This document shows, piece by piece, positions 9,311-18,356 of a stretch of 64,000 bases of DNA. Positions within the stretch are counted from its first letter, which is position 1; each line of letters opens with the position of its first letter. The DNA is from Acinetobacter gyllenbergii CIP 110306 = MTCC 11365 (GTDB lineage: Bacteria; Pseudomonadota; Gammaproteobacteria; Pseudomonadales; Moraxellaceae). Where the stretch lies: assembly GCF_000413855.1 (NCBI RefSeq), contig NZ_ATGG01000006.1, positions 157,000 through 220,999 on the forward strand, read 5' to 3'. The notes under the pieces are model-generated. The model searched no databases and had not been told where the DNA came from. It saw nothing but the letters and a program-made list of their open reading frames with translations. A program made the translations under genes and the position numbers.

Positions 9311-10183
9311 ATGAATGCGTTAACTCAAGAATTGGTAGAACTGCTGACTCTGGAAAAGTTAGAAGAGCATATTTTCCGAGGCAATAGCCGCAATTTGGTA
9401 GGCAAGCGAGTGTTCGGTGGGCAAGTGCTTGGACAAGCATTAAGAGCAGCGTCATATACCACAGATCGTCCTGCACATTCTTTACATGCTTATTTCTTGT
9501 ATGGCGGTGATGTGAATGCACCGATCATTTATGAAGTTGATCCTTTAAGAGATGGTAAAAGTTTTGCCAGTCGTCAAGTTCGGGCGATCCAACATGGTCG
9601 TACTATTTTCTCGGCGATGGTCTCTTTTGCCAATCCGGAAGAAGGGCTGAATTATCAACATAAAGAACCTGAATACCCTGAGCCAGACACATTAAAATCT
9701 GAGAATGAACTAAAAGAAAGCCTGATTAATTTTGTGCCTGAAAATGTGCGTGCCAGTTTTATGCGCGAACGTCATGTGGAAATCAGACCGACTCAGTTAA
9801 TTAATCCGTTTCAGCCGCAGCCAGAAGCGCCGTTTTATGCGCATTACATTCGGACCCATGATGTAATTCCAGCCGATTTGGATGAAATCTCGCTGCATCA
9901 GGCGATTGTGGCATTCTATTCAGACTTTACCCTGATGACCACGGCATTGCGTCCACATGGCCTGTCTTGGATTTCACCGAATTTACAATGTGCCAGTATT
10001 GACCATACCATTTATTTTCATCGCCCACTGCGTGCAGATGAGTGGATGCTTTACGATATGGAAGCGACCATTAGTGCCAGTTCACGTGGGCTGAACTTTG
10101 GTCGTATGTGGCAAAATGGACAGTTGGTGTGTAGTACGGTGCAAGAAGGTTTGATTCGGCTCAGAGAAATCGAAACCCAGTAA
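9311..10183 (+). CDS. tesB: Acyl-CoA thioesterase II (TesB)
   Basis: TesB is a double-hotdog thioesterase that hydrolyses acyl-CoA to free fatty acid and CoA. I place the start at the ATG at 9311 (MNALTQELVELL), giving 290 residues, close to E. coli TesB. It is preceded by GGAAGG with good spacing, whereas the in-frame upstream ATG at 9224 lacks such a site and adds sequence atypical of the family. VFGGQVLGQAL in the first hotdog and SIDHTIYFHRPLRADEW in the second are characteristic. Its position opposite plsB links lipid synthesis and acyl-CoA turnover, though functional coupling is an inference. Confidence 0.94.
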   Translation: MNALTQELVELLTLEKLEEHIFRGNSRNLVGKRVFGGQVLGQALRAASYTTDRPAHSLHAYFLYGGDVNAPIIYEVDPLRDGKSFASRQVRAIQHGRTIFSAMVSFANPEEGLNYQHKEPEYPEPDTLKSENELKESLINFVPENVRASFMRERHVEIRPTQLINPFQPQPEAPFYAHYIRTHDVIPADLDEISLHQAIVAFYSDFTLMTTALRPHGLSWISPNLQCASIDHTIYFHRPLRADEWMLYDMEATISASSRGLNFGRMWQNGQLVCSTVQEGLIRLREIETQ

Positions 10184-10199
10184 AAATGAATCAACCCTA

Positions 10200-10226
10200 A
10201 AGCCATCATTCTGATGGCTTTTTTTA
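10200..10226 (+). terminator. Rho-independent terminator of tesB
   Basis: The perfect 8-bp stem AGCCATCA / TGATGGCT (10201-10208 and 10212-10219) has a TTC loop and is followed by seven T. It lies 17 nt after the tesB stop. Confidence 0.92.
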
Positions 10227-10310
10227 TCATAAGGATGTGACAAAAAATTGCTCGATTCTTCCACATGAGCATGCCATAGTACGGCTAAGTTAAAATTTTA
10301 TCCCTTCACA

Positions 10311-11552
10311 ATGAATCTAAATACACAAATTTTAATTGCAGCTGTACTTGGTGTGGCCTTTGGTTTTTTATTGCTGGCCTATCCACAGACGATCTTTGTT
10401 GACTACAGTCTTTATGGCTTGGGTATTTTAAGTAGCATTTTCATTGGTTTGCTGAAAATGTTGCTGATCCCACTGATTTTTAGCTCGATTGTGGTTGGTG
10501 TTTCTAATTTGCAGGCAGGCGGACAATTTGGTCGGGTCTGGAAAATTACCGCATTAAGTTGCTTGACCACCACGAGCTTGGCTTTAATTCTAGGAATTAG
10601 CTGTGCGCATCTGTTTGAAGTTGGTAAAGGGGTGGATATTCAATTATTCCAAGCCGCAATGGATAGCCATCAAACCCCAGATACCTTAACCCCATCAAGT
10701 TTCTTTACGACCTTTATTCAGAATACATTGATCAATCCATTCAAGGCTTTTAGTGAAGGCAATGTGTTGGCAGTGGTGGTGTTTGCCTTATTTCTGGGTG
10801 TGGCTTTGGTCAAAGGCGGCGAGCGTTTCGTCTTGGTGCGTAACATCAGTCAGCAATTCTTTGACATTATGATGATGTTAGTGGGCTGGGTAATGAAACT
10901 TGCGCCGATCGGGATTTTTGCACTCTTGGCAAAGCTGATTGCGACCGAAGATCTATCTGTACTTAGCCGTTTGGTTGAGTTTGCTGCGGTGGTGACAGGG
11001 ACGACCATTTTCCATGGTGTGGTGGTATTGCCTGCCTTGTTGTGGATTTTTGGGCGGATGAATCCAATCACCTTTTTTAGAGGGGCGAGAACCGCTTTGG
11101 TTACGGCATTTGCCACCAGTTCCAGTTCTGCCACTATGCCACTGAGTATGAAGTGTGCACAGGAAAATTTGGGGGTGCGACCACAAACGGCTGGCTTTGT
11201 TATTCCATTGGGTACGCAGCTGAATATGGATGGTACGGCACTCTATGAAGCGGCAGCAGCTTTATTTATTGCCAATTTGATGGGTTTGGATTTGAGTCTG
11301 ACTCAACAGCTGATTGTCTGCTTAACAGCCATGATTGCATCCTTAGGTGCACCAGGGATTCCAAGTGCTGGGATGGTCACCATGATTATGGTACTACAGT
11401 CAGTTGGTTTACCCGCCGAAGCAATTGCAATTTTATTGCCGATTGATCGTGTGCTCGATACAGTACGCACCGTGGTCAATGTACAAGGCGATATGATGAT
11501 CAGTGTGGTGGTTGATCGTTATGCCAAGAAAGCTGAAGCAGAGTCCAGTTGA
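10311..11552 (+). CDS. Dicarboxylate/amino acid:cation symporter (DAACS family)
   Basis: This inner-membrane Na+ or H+ symporter of 413 residues belongs to the GltP/DctA/SstT superfamily, which takes up glutamate, aspartate or C4-dicarboxylates. The family signatures are clear: the serine-rich re-entrant loop SSSSATMPL, the TM7 motif NMDGTALYE that coordinates cation and substrate, and the second hairpin with GIPSAGMVTM. The C-terminal helix contains LPIDRVLDTVRTVVNVQGD; its Asp and Arg are the usual side-chain selectivity positions and point to an acidic substrate. It stands alone between terminators. Confidence 0.92.
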   Translation: MNLNTQILIAAVLGVAFGFLLLAYPQTIFVDYSLYGLGILSSIFIGLLKMLLIPLIFSSIVVGVSNLQAGGQFGRVWKITALSCLTTTSLALILGISCAHLFEVGKGVDIQLFQAAMDSHQTPDTLTPSSFFTTFIQNTLINPFKAFSEGNVLAVVVFALFLGVALVKGGERFVLVRNISQQFFDIMMMLVGWVMKLAPIGIFALLAKLIATEDLSVLSRLVEFAAVVTGTTIFHGVVVLPALLWIFGRMNPITFFRGARTALVTAFATSSSSATMPLSMKCAQENLGVRPQTAGFVIPLGTQLNMDGTALYEAAAALFIANLMGLDLSLTQQLIVCLTAMIASLGAPGIPSAGMVTMIMVLQSVGLPAEAIAILLPIDRVLDTVRTVVNVQGDMMISVVVDRYAKKAEAESS

Positions 11553-11562
11553 TTGGATGAAA

Positions 11563-11595
11563 TAAAAAAAGCAGGAAATTATTCCTGCTTTTTTA
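11563..11595. terminator. Bidirectional terminator
   Basis: The stem AGCAGGAA / TTCCTGCT (11570-11577 and 11582-11589) has an ATTA loop, an A-run upstream and T-run downstream. It lies between the convergent ends of the DAACS gene and the PF10118-type gene. Confidence 0.92.
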
Positions 11596-11605
11596 TATTT
11601 AAGAG

Positions 11606-12550
11606 TTAAGCGGCTTGCTGTAAAGCGCGTTTTGCAGCAGGTGAATTGTTCAGATAATTCACAGCGTCTTGGGTGTTGCCTTCTTTGACCGGGTCATACC
11701 ACGGCATCAGGTAATCAATTTGTTGTGCAACCAACCATGCAGGGCCCGGCAAGATTTTCGCGTCTTTTAATGCGATCTTCGACCATTCGATCCAGATCCA
11801 TGGTTTAAACAGACTTGGTTTCTTGTCGGCAAAACGAGGATCTTGGCTCATGATATGTGCTGCACCATCGACCCAAAGGCCAAGCACACCAATAATCACA
11901 GCAACACTCATGTAGTAACGTGCGATATAACCACCGCCCAAATGACGATAGAGATCAAATGCAACGGTACGGTGTTCAATTTCTTCAGAGCCATGCCATT
12001 TAACCAGATCAATCATTTCTGGATCTGCACCGAGTTCTTCCCAACGCTTGTTATACAGAGCATATTTGCCTAGTACACAGGTCATGTGTTCAACAGTTGC
12101 AATCACACCTAGACGGAATAAATCCCACTGATGTTCGAGTACTTTCGGAATTTCCTTATCGAAGGGCTTGTCTGCCAAGACCTTGGTAAATAAGAAATCC
12201 ATGATGTCGAGATTACGCTGGATATCAATATTACGCTGCGTCAAATATTCTTTATTGGCAGAGGTATGTGCAACGGCATGCATTGCTTCTTGGCGAATAA
12301 AGGCTTGAACGTCTTGCTTTAATTTTTCATCGGTAATTTTTGGAAGGACTTTGTTATATAAACGGCAAAACCAAAACTCACCAGCAGGTAAAATATTGTT
12401 AATTTCATTAATAAAATAGCTGGCGAAAGGTTGGTTTGGAATCCAATCCACTGGCGTATTTTCCCAGTCAAACTTTACTTTGCGTGGGAGGATTTTATAG
12501 TCAATCGAAGAACCAAGAACTTTGTTCTTCACAAATGATAGTAATTTCAT
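11606..12550 (-). CDS. PF10118-type putative metal-dependent hydrolase
   Basis: The protein has 314 residues. A helical, His/Glu-rich sequence contains FIRQEAMHAVAHT, TVEHMTCVLGKYAL and WHGSEEIEHRTVAFDLY. These E..H and EE..EH pairs are typical of a ferritin-like or di-metal site and match the Acinetobacter proteins annotated as metal-dependent hydrolase (PF10118). No reaction has been assigned that I can name with confidence. It appears soluble apart from one hydrophobic stretch (YMSVAVIIGVLGLWVDGA). It is monocistronic, ending at the shared terminator. Confidence 0.75.
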   Translation of the reverse strand: MKLLSFVKNKVLGSSIDYKILPRKVKFDWENTPVDWIPNQPFASYFINEINNILPAGEFWFCRLYNKVLPKITDEKLKQDVQAFIRQEAMHAVAHTSANKEYLTQRNIDIQRNLDIMDFLFTKVLADKPFDKEIPKVLEHQWDLFRLGVIATVEHMTCVLGKYALYNKRWEELGADPEMIDLVKWHGSEEIEHRTVAFDLYRHLGGGYIARYYMSVAVIIGVLGLWVDGAAHIMSQDPRFADKKPSLFKPWIWIEWSKIALKDAKILPGPAWLVAQQIDYLMPWYDPVKEGNTQDAVNYLNNSPAAKRALQQAA

Positions 12551-12647
12551 CGTTTAGTCCTAATCGATAGTGCAATGAACCAACACTAAGCAGTATATGA
12601 AAACTACCTAGTGTTTGTGTTTAGCAATTCGGGACAATTAAAAATTA

Positions 12648-12671
12648 TTTTATGCATCAAGTTGCATAAAA
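12648..12671 (-). terminator. Probable weak terminator of engB
   Basis: The inverted repeat TTTTATGCA / TGCATAAAA (9 bp, 6-nt loop) lies just beyond the engB stop. On the minus strand it is followed by TAATTTTTAATT, an imperfect U-tract. The stem is AT-rich, so termination strength is uncertain. Confidence 0.45.
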
Positions 12672-12679
12672 TGCACTTT

Positions 12680-13456
12680 TTATTCTTGGATGTCGGTTTC
12701 TGAGGCTTCTGGGATCTGACTCAGGTCAAATTCAACGGGTTGATCCAGCGTGAAGTTCAGGCGGCCAGCCATTACACTGGCAAGTTCCTCTAGGCCAATA
12801 CGATTGAGTGAAGAGAATAATTGGATCGAGAAATCGAGTTTCATCTTCTTCAATTGCTGTTTGACTTCGAGCAACACTTTGTTGGCTGGGCCACGATTGA
12901 GCTTATCCGCTTTGGTGAGCAGGATATGCACAAACAAATGGCGTGAATGTGCCCATTCCAACATCATCAAATCAAAGTGTTGTAAAGGATGACGAATATC
13001 CATTAACAGCACTAAGCCTTGTAAACTCTTACGATGAATTAAATAGTTTTCCAGTTCTTTCTGCCAGACGATTTTCATGGCTTCAGGAACCGCTGCATAA
13101 CCATAACCTGGTAAATCGACCAAGCGTTGATCTGGATTGCCCAAGCTAAAAAAGTTGATCATTTGAGTACGACCAGGTTTTTTAGAGGCACGTGCCAATT
13201 GCTTTTGATTAGTTAATGTATTGATTGCACTTGACTTACCTGCATTGGAACGGCCTGCAAATGCGATTTCATAACCGGTATCTTCTACGCATAAAGCCAG
13301 TTTCGGCGCACTCATCAAAAATTCAGCTTGGCGTAACCATGTCAAAGACTGTACTGCATATTCAGTGATTGCAGGGTCAGCCTTTTTTTCATAACTGATT
13401 TTTTGTTTCGGTGCGAGTTTGGCTTTGGTGTCTTTCGATTTTTCACTACGACGCAT
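12680..13456 (-). CDS. engB: Ribosome biogenesis GTPase EngB (YihA/YsxC)
   Basis: This essential small GTPase takes part in assembly of the large ribosomal subunit. G1 [10 protein letters not shown]3 DLPGYGYA and G4 TKAD are all visible. The 258 residues include an N-terminal extension of about 45 basic residues ([18 protein letters not shown]) before the conserved [15 protein letters not shown] segment; E. coli EngB is about 210 residues. An internal Met in LMSAP is a possible alternative start, but the longer ATG at 13456 is kept because the sequence between them ([10 protein letters not shown]) is conserved in the family upstream of that Met. Confidence 0.95.
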   Translation of the reverse strand: MRRSEKSKDTKAKLAPKQKISYEKKADPAITEYAVQSLTWLRQAEFLMSAPKLALCVEDTGYEIAFAGRSNAGKSSAINTLTNQKQLARASKKPGRTQMINFFSLGNPDQRLVDLPGYGYAAVPEAMKIVWQKELENYLIHRKSLQGLVLLMDIRHPLQHFDLMMLEWAHSRHLFVHILLTKADKLNRGPANKVLLEVKQQLKKMKLDFSIQLFSSLNRIGLEELASVMAGRLNFTLDQPVEFDLSQIPEASETDIQE

Positions 13457-13540
13457 AGAAGCTTACTTTTGAATAGGAATAGCAACGACCATTATAAAGG
13501 ATGTGAGGCGTTCGTGCGAATCCTCATCTGTACATGATCT

Positions 13541-13993
13541 TTAAGCTTTCTGAATAAGCTCTAAAAAGTCGATGCTTGAGCGTGTGGAAGAGGGAATAAT
13601 ACCCTGTTGAACCACTTCGCCGAGTGTATATTGATCTAGGCTTTGATAAAAACATTCAAGTGCTTGATCCAAAATACCTTTCAGTCCGCAGTTGGCTCGC
13701 AGGACGCAAGGAGGAGTATTGCACTCAACAATTTGATGGTTACCTTGTAAGGTTCGAACAATTTCCCCGAGTTTCAAATTCTTGGCTTCCGGATTTAAGC
13801 GCAAACCACCGCCTTTACCACGAATGGTGACAATCCAGTGTTGTTTACCCATGAAGTGCACCACTTTAACCAAGTGATTTTGCGACACATGCAAGTCTTC
13901 GGCGATATCTGCAATCGTGTACGGTACATCACTCGGGCGAGCAACATACATCAGAATCCTGAGTGCATAATCAGTAAATTTATTGAGTTGCAT
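13541..13993 (-). CDS. nsrR: Nitric-oxide-sensing Rrf2 repressor NsrR
   Basis: This Rrf2-family repressor (150 residues) has an N-terminal winged helix (DIAEDLHVSQNHLVKVVH) and three cysteines at 91, 96 and 102 in ECNTPPCVLRANCG. Those are the same positions as the [Fe-S] ligands of E. coli NsrR, which separates it from IscR-type spacing. Known NsrR proteins lose DNA binding when nitric oxide nitrosylates the cluster. The gene lies 79 nt downstream of hmp on the same strand, the classic target, so control of hmp and possibly its own expression through the palindrome at 15307 is likely. Confidence 0.92.
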   Translation of the reverse strand: MQLNKFTDYALRILMYVARPSDVPYTIADIAEDLHVSQNHLVKVVHFMGKQHWIVTIRGKGGGLRLNPEAKNLKLGEIVRTLQGNHQIVECNTPPCVLRANCGLKGILDQALECFYQSLDQYTLGEVVQQGIIPSSTRSSIDFLELIQKA

Positions 13994-14026
13994 GGGATTT
14001 CACTCAATTGATTGCTTAAAATAGAA

Positions 14027-14053
14027 AGGGCCAGTCTAACATAGACTAGCCCT
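14027..14053 (-). terminator. Stem-loop between hmp and nsrR, possible terminator or attenuator
   Basis: A 12-bp stem with one mismatch (AGGGCCAGTCTA against TAGACTAGCCCT) and a 3-nt loop lies in the 79-nt gap after hmp. On the minus strand it is followed by TTCTATTTT, a moderate U-tract. It may partially terminate hmp transcripts and lower read-through into nsrR. Confidence 0.6.
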
Positions 14054-14072
14054 ATGCAAAACGTAGCGTGAA

Positions 14073-15284
14073 TTAGCTGAGTTTCACACCACCTGTACCA
14101 AAGGCTTCGCTGTGAATATTGGCAGCAGGAATACCTCGGGCAACCAGCGCCTGATGTTGTGCTGCCATAAACGGCATTGGACCACATAAATAATAGTCGG
14201 CATTGCTTGGTAAAAAGGCCGCATCCATCGTGCTTAAATCAAGACGACCAGCAGCATCATAATCTTGACCTAAGACATCTTCTGTATGTGGGAATTCATA
14301 GGCTGTGAAGGTACTCAAACGTGGGTATTTGATTTTTACTTCTTCAATATGTTTCTTCATGGCATGCACTTGGCTGCTACGACAGGCATGAATGAAATTC
14401 ACGGGTTGCGGCATATCTAAAGTCACCAATTGGTTCAACATTGCAATCATTGGAGTGAGACCAACACCACCACTGATAAAGACATTGCGCTTGCTGCTAT
14501 CGATGAGATAGAAATTACCTGTTGGTGCAGATACTTCAATTTCTGAGCCTTCAGCTAAACCATGTAAGGTGCTAGACACCCAGCCACCTGCAAGTTCACC
14601 TTTTTCATCTTCACGTTTCACTGAGATACGTAAATAGTCAGCTTGAGGACTGGTTGATAGGGTGTACTGACGCGGTTGTCTTAAGTTGAGTTCAGGGACA
14701 AACACACGGACTGAAATGTATTGGCCTGCTTCATAGTGCGGTAAGGCGCCACCATCAATAGGTGCTAAATAGAAAGAGGTGATTTCATCGCTTTCCACGA
14801 CTTTTTTGGCAATTTTAAAATTACGCCAGCCTAACCAACTGCCTTGGGTTTGTTGATGTTGATCATAAATCGCTTTTTCGGTGCTAATGAATAAATCAGC
14901 CAATTGACCATAAGCCGCAGCCCATGCTGCGATTAAAGGGTCTTCCATCGAGATGCTGAGTACTTCACTAATCGAGTGTAAGAGGTTTTCCCCAACAATG
15001 CCGTAATCAGGAGATTGAATATTCAAGCTCACATGTTTATGTGCAATCATTTCAACCACAGGTAGAAGTACCGATGGATCTTCAATGTTTTCTGCATAAG
15101 CCAACACAGCACCTGCTAAGGCCTGCGCCTGTGCACCGCTACGTTGATGTCCCATATTAAAGGTTTCTTTTAAATCGGGATGATTGCCCAACATACGGTT
15201 ATAAAAGTATCCAGTCAGTGCAACGCCATTTTCACGTAGAACAGGAACAGTGGCTTTTACTAGGTCAATTTGCTGCGGAGTCAT
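14073..15284 (-). CDS. hmp: Flavohemoglobin / nitric oxide dioxygenase Hmp
   Basis: Hmp detoxifies nitric oxide by O2-dependent oxidation to nitrate using NAD(P)H. In 403 residues a globin domain comes first (about 1-140) with the B10 Tyr28 in GYFYNRM and proximal His84 in HKHVSL. It is followed by an FAD-binding ferredoxin-reductase domain (RQYTLSTSP) and an NAD-binding domain (FISGGVGLTPMIAMLNQ, YYLCGPMPFM). Domain order and length match the Hmp family. The ATG at 15284 is preceded by AAGAGAGA. A 33-nt perfect palindrome 23 nt upstream of the start and the neighbouring nsrR indicate NO-inducible expression. Confidence 0.97.
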   Translation of the reverse strand: MTPQQIDLVKATVPVLRENGVALTGYFYNRMLGNHPDLKETFNMGHQRSGAQAQALAGAVLAYAENIEDPSVLLPVVEMIAHKHVSLNIQSPDYGIVGENLLHSISEVLSISMEDPLIAAWAAAYGQLADLFISTEKAIYDQHQQTQGSWLGWRNFKIAKKVVESDEITSFYLAPIDGGALPHYEAGQYISVRVFVPELNLRQPRQYTLSTSPQADYLRISVKREDEKGELAGGWVSSTLHGLAEGSEIEVSAPTGNFYLIDSSKRNVFISGGVGLTPMIAMLNQLVTLDMPQPVNFIHACRSSQVHAMKKHIEEVKIKYPRLSTFTAYEFPHTEDVLGQDYDAAGRLDLSTMDAAFLPSNADYYLCGPMPFMAAQHQALVARGIPAANIHSEAFGTGGVKLS

Positions 15285-15306
15285 AAGTGATCTCTCTTGG
15301 CGATTG

Positions 15307-15339
15307 TTTATAAGATGTATTTAAAATACATCTTATAAA
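15307..15339. promoter_or_regulatory. NsrR operator candidate, 33-nt perfect palindrome
   Basis: Two 16-nt arms (TTTATAAGATGTATTT and its exact complement) flank a single central A. The core AAGATGTATTT-n-AAATACATCTT closely resembles the known NsrR site, made of two AANATGCATTT-like half-sites. It sits immediately upstream of hmp next to nsrR. A further half-site-like stretch (AAATATGCATT read on the minus strand) lies just beyond at about 15350-15360. Confidence 0.82.
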
Positions 15340-15351
15340 GTATATTTGCAA
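15323..15351 (-). promoter_or_regulatory. Candidate hmp promoter overlapping the operator
   Basis: Read on the minus strand, TTGCAA (15351-15346) and TATTTT (15328-15323) are separated by 17 nt. The -10 hexamer lies inside the palindrome, so bound NsrR would block polymerase. This is inferred from spacing only. Confidence 0.45.
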
Positions 15352-15373
15352 TGCATATTTAAATAAAAGCCAT

Positions 15374-15406
15374 AAAAAAATTAAGGGATAACGAATTATC
15401 CCTTAA
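15374..15406 (-). terminator. Rho-independent terminator of the HerA/YjgR-like gene
   Basis: A perfect 11-bp stem TTAAGGGATAA / TTATCCCTTAA has a 4-nt loop (TTCG on the minus strand) and is followed on the minus strand by seven T. It ends the upstream gene and isolates hmp. Confidence 0.92.
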
Positions 15407-15428
15407 TTTACAATTCATTATACTTTTA

Positions 15429-16976
15429 TTATTTACCGAAGAGTGAACCCAATAAGCCGCGGACAATTTTCTGTCCTGTGCTGCCACCTAAGCTACGTGC
15501 TGCGCTTTTGGCAAAGGTTCCGACGATATCTTGGGTGAGTTTTTCACGATCACGTTGGGATTTTTCTGCGGCTTTTTGCTGCTCACGGGCGAAGCGTTCT
15601 TGCTCTTTGGCTTGTTGCTTGGCTAAAGCATCTTGCTCTTTTGTTTGTTGTTTGGCTAACTCATCGGCTTGTTTTTGCTGAGACTGTTGCAGTACTTTTT
15701 TCTGCAGCATTTCATAGGCACTGTCCCGATCCACCGCTTGGTCATAGACGCCTGCGACAATACTTTGCCCAATAATGACTTGGCGCTCTTCAGGGGTGAT
15801 TGGGGTAAAGGAAGAATAAGGGGGCATTACCCAACCACGTTCCACAATCTGTGGCGTTCCTTGTTCATCTAGGCAACTAATCAATGCTTCACCGACGGCA
15901 AGTTCGGTAATCGCTTGATCGACTTTAAACTCAGGATTGGCACGGAAAGTATCTGCTGCGGTTTTGACTGCCTTTTGATCTTTAGGAGTAAATGCACGTA
16001 AGGCATGTTGCACACGGTTCCCCAATTGCCCTAATACGCTTTCGGGTAAATCCAGAGGGTTTTGGGTAATGAAATAAATCCCCACGCCTTTAGAACGGAT
16101 CAAACGGACCACTTGCTCAATTTTTTGTTGCAAAGCGGGACTAGCATTATCAAACAGTAAATGCGCTTCATCGAAGAAGAATACCAATTTTGGCTTGTCC
16201 ATATCGCCGACTTCAGGCAACTGTTCAAATAGTTCAGACATCATCCAGAGCAGGAAGGTCGCATAAAGCTTTGGTGTGTTCATCAACTTATCAGCGGCTA
16301 GGAGATTGATATAGCCATGACCATTGGTGTCAGTTTGGATGAAATCGAGAATATTCAGGCTTGGTTCGCCAAAAAACTGTTCGCCACCTTGATCACCTAA
16401 TGCCAGCAAGTTACGTTGTATTGCACCCAGACTGGCAGGAGAAAGATTGCCGTATTCAGCCTTGAGACTGGCTGCATTTTCACTGACATAGGTCAGCATT
16501 GCTTTTAGGTCTTTAAAGTCAATCAGGAGCAGACCTTGATCATCGGCAACACGAAACACCGCGGATAGCACACCTTCTTGGGTGTCATTCAGATTCAGCA
16601 TTTGTGCTAATAATAATGGGCCAATTTCCGAAATGGTGGTACGAATTGGGTGGCCTTGTTGCCCAAATAAATCCCAGAAAATAACAGGGGATGCGGCAAA
16701 AGGAACTGCATCCAGTTGTAAGCTTTTTAGGCGCTCATCAAATTTTGGATTACTGCTACCAGCTTTGGCCAAACTGGAAACATCACCTTTGGCATCGGCA
16801 AGAAACACAGGTACACCAATACGGGAAAAACTCTCGGCCATCACTTTGAGGGTGACGGTTTTACCTGTTCCAGTTGCACCGGCAATCAAGCCGTGTCGGT
16901 TGGCAAATTTAGAATGTAAAACAATCTCTTGTGTTGTATCTGTGGTTTTTTTAGCAATAACGATTGGCGTACTCAT
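15429..16976 (-). CDS. HerA-like ATPase (DUF853, YjgR-like)
   Basis: This 515-residue RecA-fold ATPase has Walker A GATGTGKT at 33-40 and Walker [13 protein letters not shown] near 270. The conserved [29 protein letters not shown] block is characteristic of the YjgR/DUF853 branch of HerA-FtsK ATPases. The cellular role of YjgR is not established; translocation of DNA is a family-level inference. The C-terminal part (about 405-490) is a K/Q/E-rich predicted coiled coil, followed by a Gly-rich tail ([25 protein letters not shown]). It is monocistronic with its own terminator. Confidence 0.88.
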   Translation of the reverse strand: MSTPIVIAKKTTDTTQEIVLHSKFANRHGLIAGATGTGKTVTLKVMAESFSRIGVPVFLADAKGDVSSLAKAGSSNPKFDERLKSLQLDAVPFAASPVIFWDLFGQQGHPIRTTISEIGPLLLAQMLNLNDTQEGVLSAVFRVADDQGLLLIDFKDLKAMLTYVSENAASLKAEYGNLSPASLGAIQRNLLALGDQGGEQFFGEPSLNILDFIQTDTNGHGYINLLAADKLMNTPKLYATFLLWMMSELFEQLPEVGDMDKPKLVFFFDEAHLLFDNASPALQQKIEQVVRLIRSKGVGIYFITQNPLDLPESVLGQLGNRVQHALRAFTPKDQKAVKTAADTFRANPEFKVDQAITELAVGEALISCLDEQGTPQIVERGWVMPPYSSFTPITPEERQVIIGQSIVAGVYDQAVDRDSAYEMLQKKVLQQSQQKQADELAKQQTKEQDALAKQQAKEQERFAREQQKAAEKSQRDREKLTQDIVGTFAKSAARSLGGSTGQKIVRGLLGSLFGK

Positions 16977-16995
16977 TCTTCACCTGTTTTTAATC

Positions 16996-18189
16996 TCAAT
17001 CGAGCTGTTTTAATCCGTTTTGGATATCTTGAATTAAATCTTCTGGATGTTCTAGTCCTATACAGAAGCGAACCAATAAACCTTGTTGTAAATGTGTATT
17101 TTCCAGTGCACGCATTTGTTTGAGGTCATACAGCATGACCAAGCTGACGGGACCACCCCAACTAAAGCCTAGTTTAAACAGGTTAAGACTATCGCAGAAT
17201 TTGCGAACCGCATTGAGATCATATTCAGGTTTGAAAATAACGCTGACTAAGCCTGCACTTTTTCCTGTGCTACAAATTTCTGACCAAAATGAATGACCAG
17301 CAGCATCAGGATCGCTTGGATGCAGAACTTGGGTAAATTGAGGTTGTTGTTTGAGCCAGTCGAGTAGGGTCAGGGCGCTTTGTGCTTGTTGCTCATAGCG
17401 TAAAGACATATGCGCCAAACTACGTTGAATTTGCGCTGCATCATCACCCGAAATTGAAATGCCTTGAATCGCATGCATACGGAACAATTTGTGATGTAAG
17501 GCTTGCTCGTGGGTCACCACTGACCCCATGAGGATATCACCACCACCGCTTGGGTATTTGGTGAGTGCATGTACCGTGATGTCGACGGCCAAATGTTCAT
17601 CTGAAAAATCAAAGGCATTAAACGCCAAGCCAGCACCCCATGTGTTATCCAATGCAGTGAGTACGTTGGCTTGCTGGGCTTTTTTAACCAAATTCTTGAG
17701 ATCAGGAAACTCGAGTGTGACCGAGCCTGCTGCTTCGAGCCAGATCAGTTTGGCTTTTTCAGTGGGCTGAAAGCTGTTGGCATCAATTGGATTATAAATT
17801 TCAACGGTAATGCCATAGCGATCTTGTAGATTGTTTAAGTGTTCTAGATTGGGACCATAAATATTATCGGCGACCCAGACCTCATCACCTGAGCTTAAAA
17901 GTGCACTATTCACGAGATTAATCGCGGATAAGCCGCTTGGTGCAAGCAGGCAATAACGGCCGCCTTCAATTTGGGCAATATTATCGCCTAAGGTAAAGGT
18001 GGTCGGTGTACCATGCGTGCCATAGCTATAATCGTAAGCATCGCTCCAATGGCGATCAAAAAGGTGCGCAGTGCTTTTAAAAATAATCGTCGATGCACGA
18101 AATAAGGGAGGTTGGATGGTTTCAATATATTGAGGGGCTTGTCGTGGTGCATGAATCAGATTGGTCTGTGCTTTATTGTGTGTTGTCAT
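16996..18189 (-). CDS. metC: PLP-dependent cystathionine beta-lyase (MetC-like)
   Basis: A Cys/Met-metabolism PLP enzyme of 397 residues. MetC cleaves cystathionine to homocysteine, pyruvate and ammonia. Visible features are YSYGTHGTPTTFTLGDNIAQIEGG near the N-terminus, the cofactor-ring segment ALDNTWGAGLAF with the PLP-binding Asp, and the Schiff-base lysine in HALTKYPSGGGDILMG. Loop content such as SWGGPVSL near the C-terminus favours MetC over gamma-synthase. It ends 20 nt upstream of the HerA-like gene start, so the two may share a transcript. Confidence 0.88.
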   Translation of the reverse strand: MTTHNKAQTNLIHAPRQAPQYIETIQPPLFRASTIIFKSTAHLFDRHWSDAYDYSYGTHGTPTTFTLGDNIAQIEGGRYCLLAPSGLSAINLVNSALLSSGDEVWVADNIYGPNLEHLNNLQDRYGITVEIYNPIDANSFQPTEKAKLIWLEAAGSVTLEFPDLKNLVKKAQQANVLTALDNTWGAGLAFNAFDFSDEHLAVDITVHALTKYPSGGGDILMGSVVTHEQALHHKLFRMHAIQGISISGDDAAQIQRSLAHMSLRYEQQAQSALTLLDWLKQQPQFTQVLHPSDPDAAGHSFWSEICSTGKSAGLVSVIFKPEYDLNAVRKFCDSLNLFKLGFSWGGPVSLVMLYDLKQMRALENTHLQQGLLVRFCIGLEHPEDLIQDIQNGLKQLD

Positions 18190-18356
18190 AGGGCAAAATC
18201 AAATCAATATAATAAGTTAGGTTAAGAGAAAAGCGCGAAAGCTGCTAGCGCTTTGCTGTTTTTGTACAGAATCGGTACAGATTAAAGTCATTGGTCAAAA
18301 CTGGCTTTATTTTTGCTAAGACTAAGTATCATTCTAACGATAATAGGTTTTAGCGC

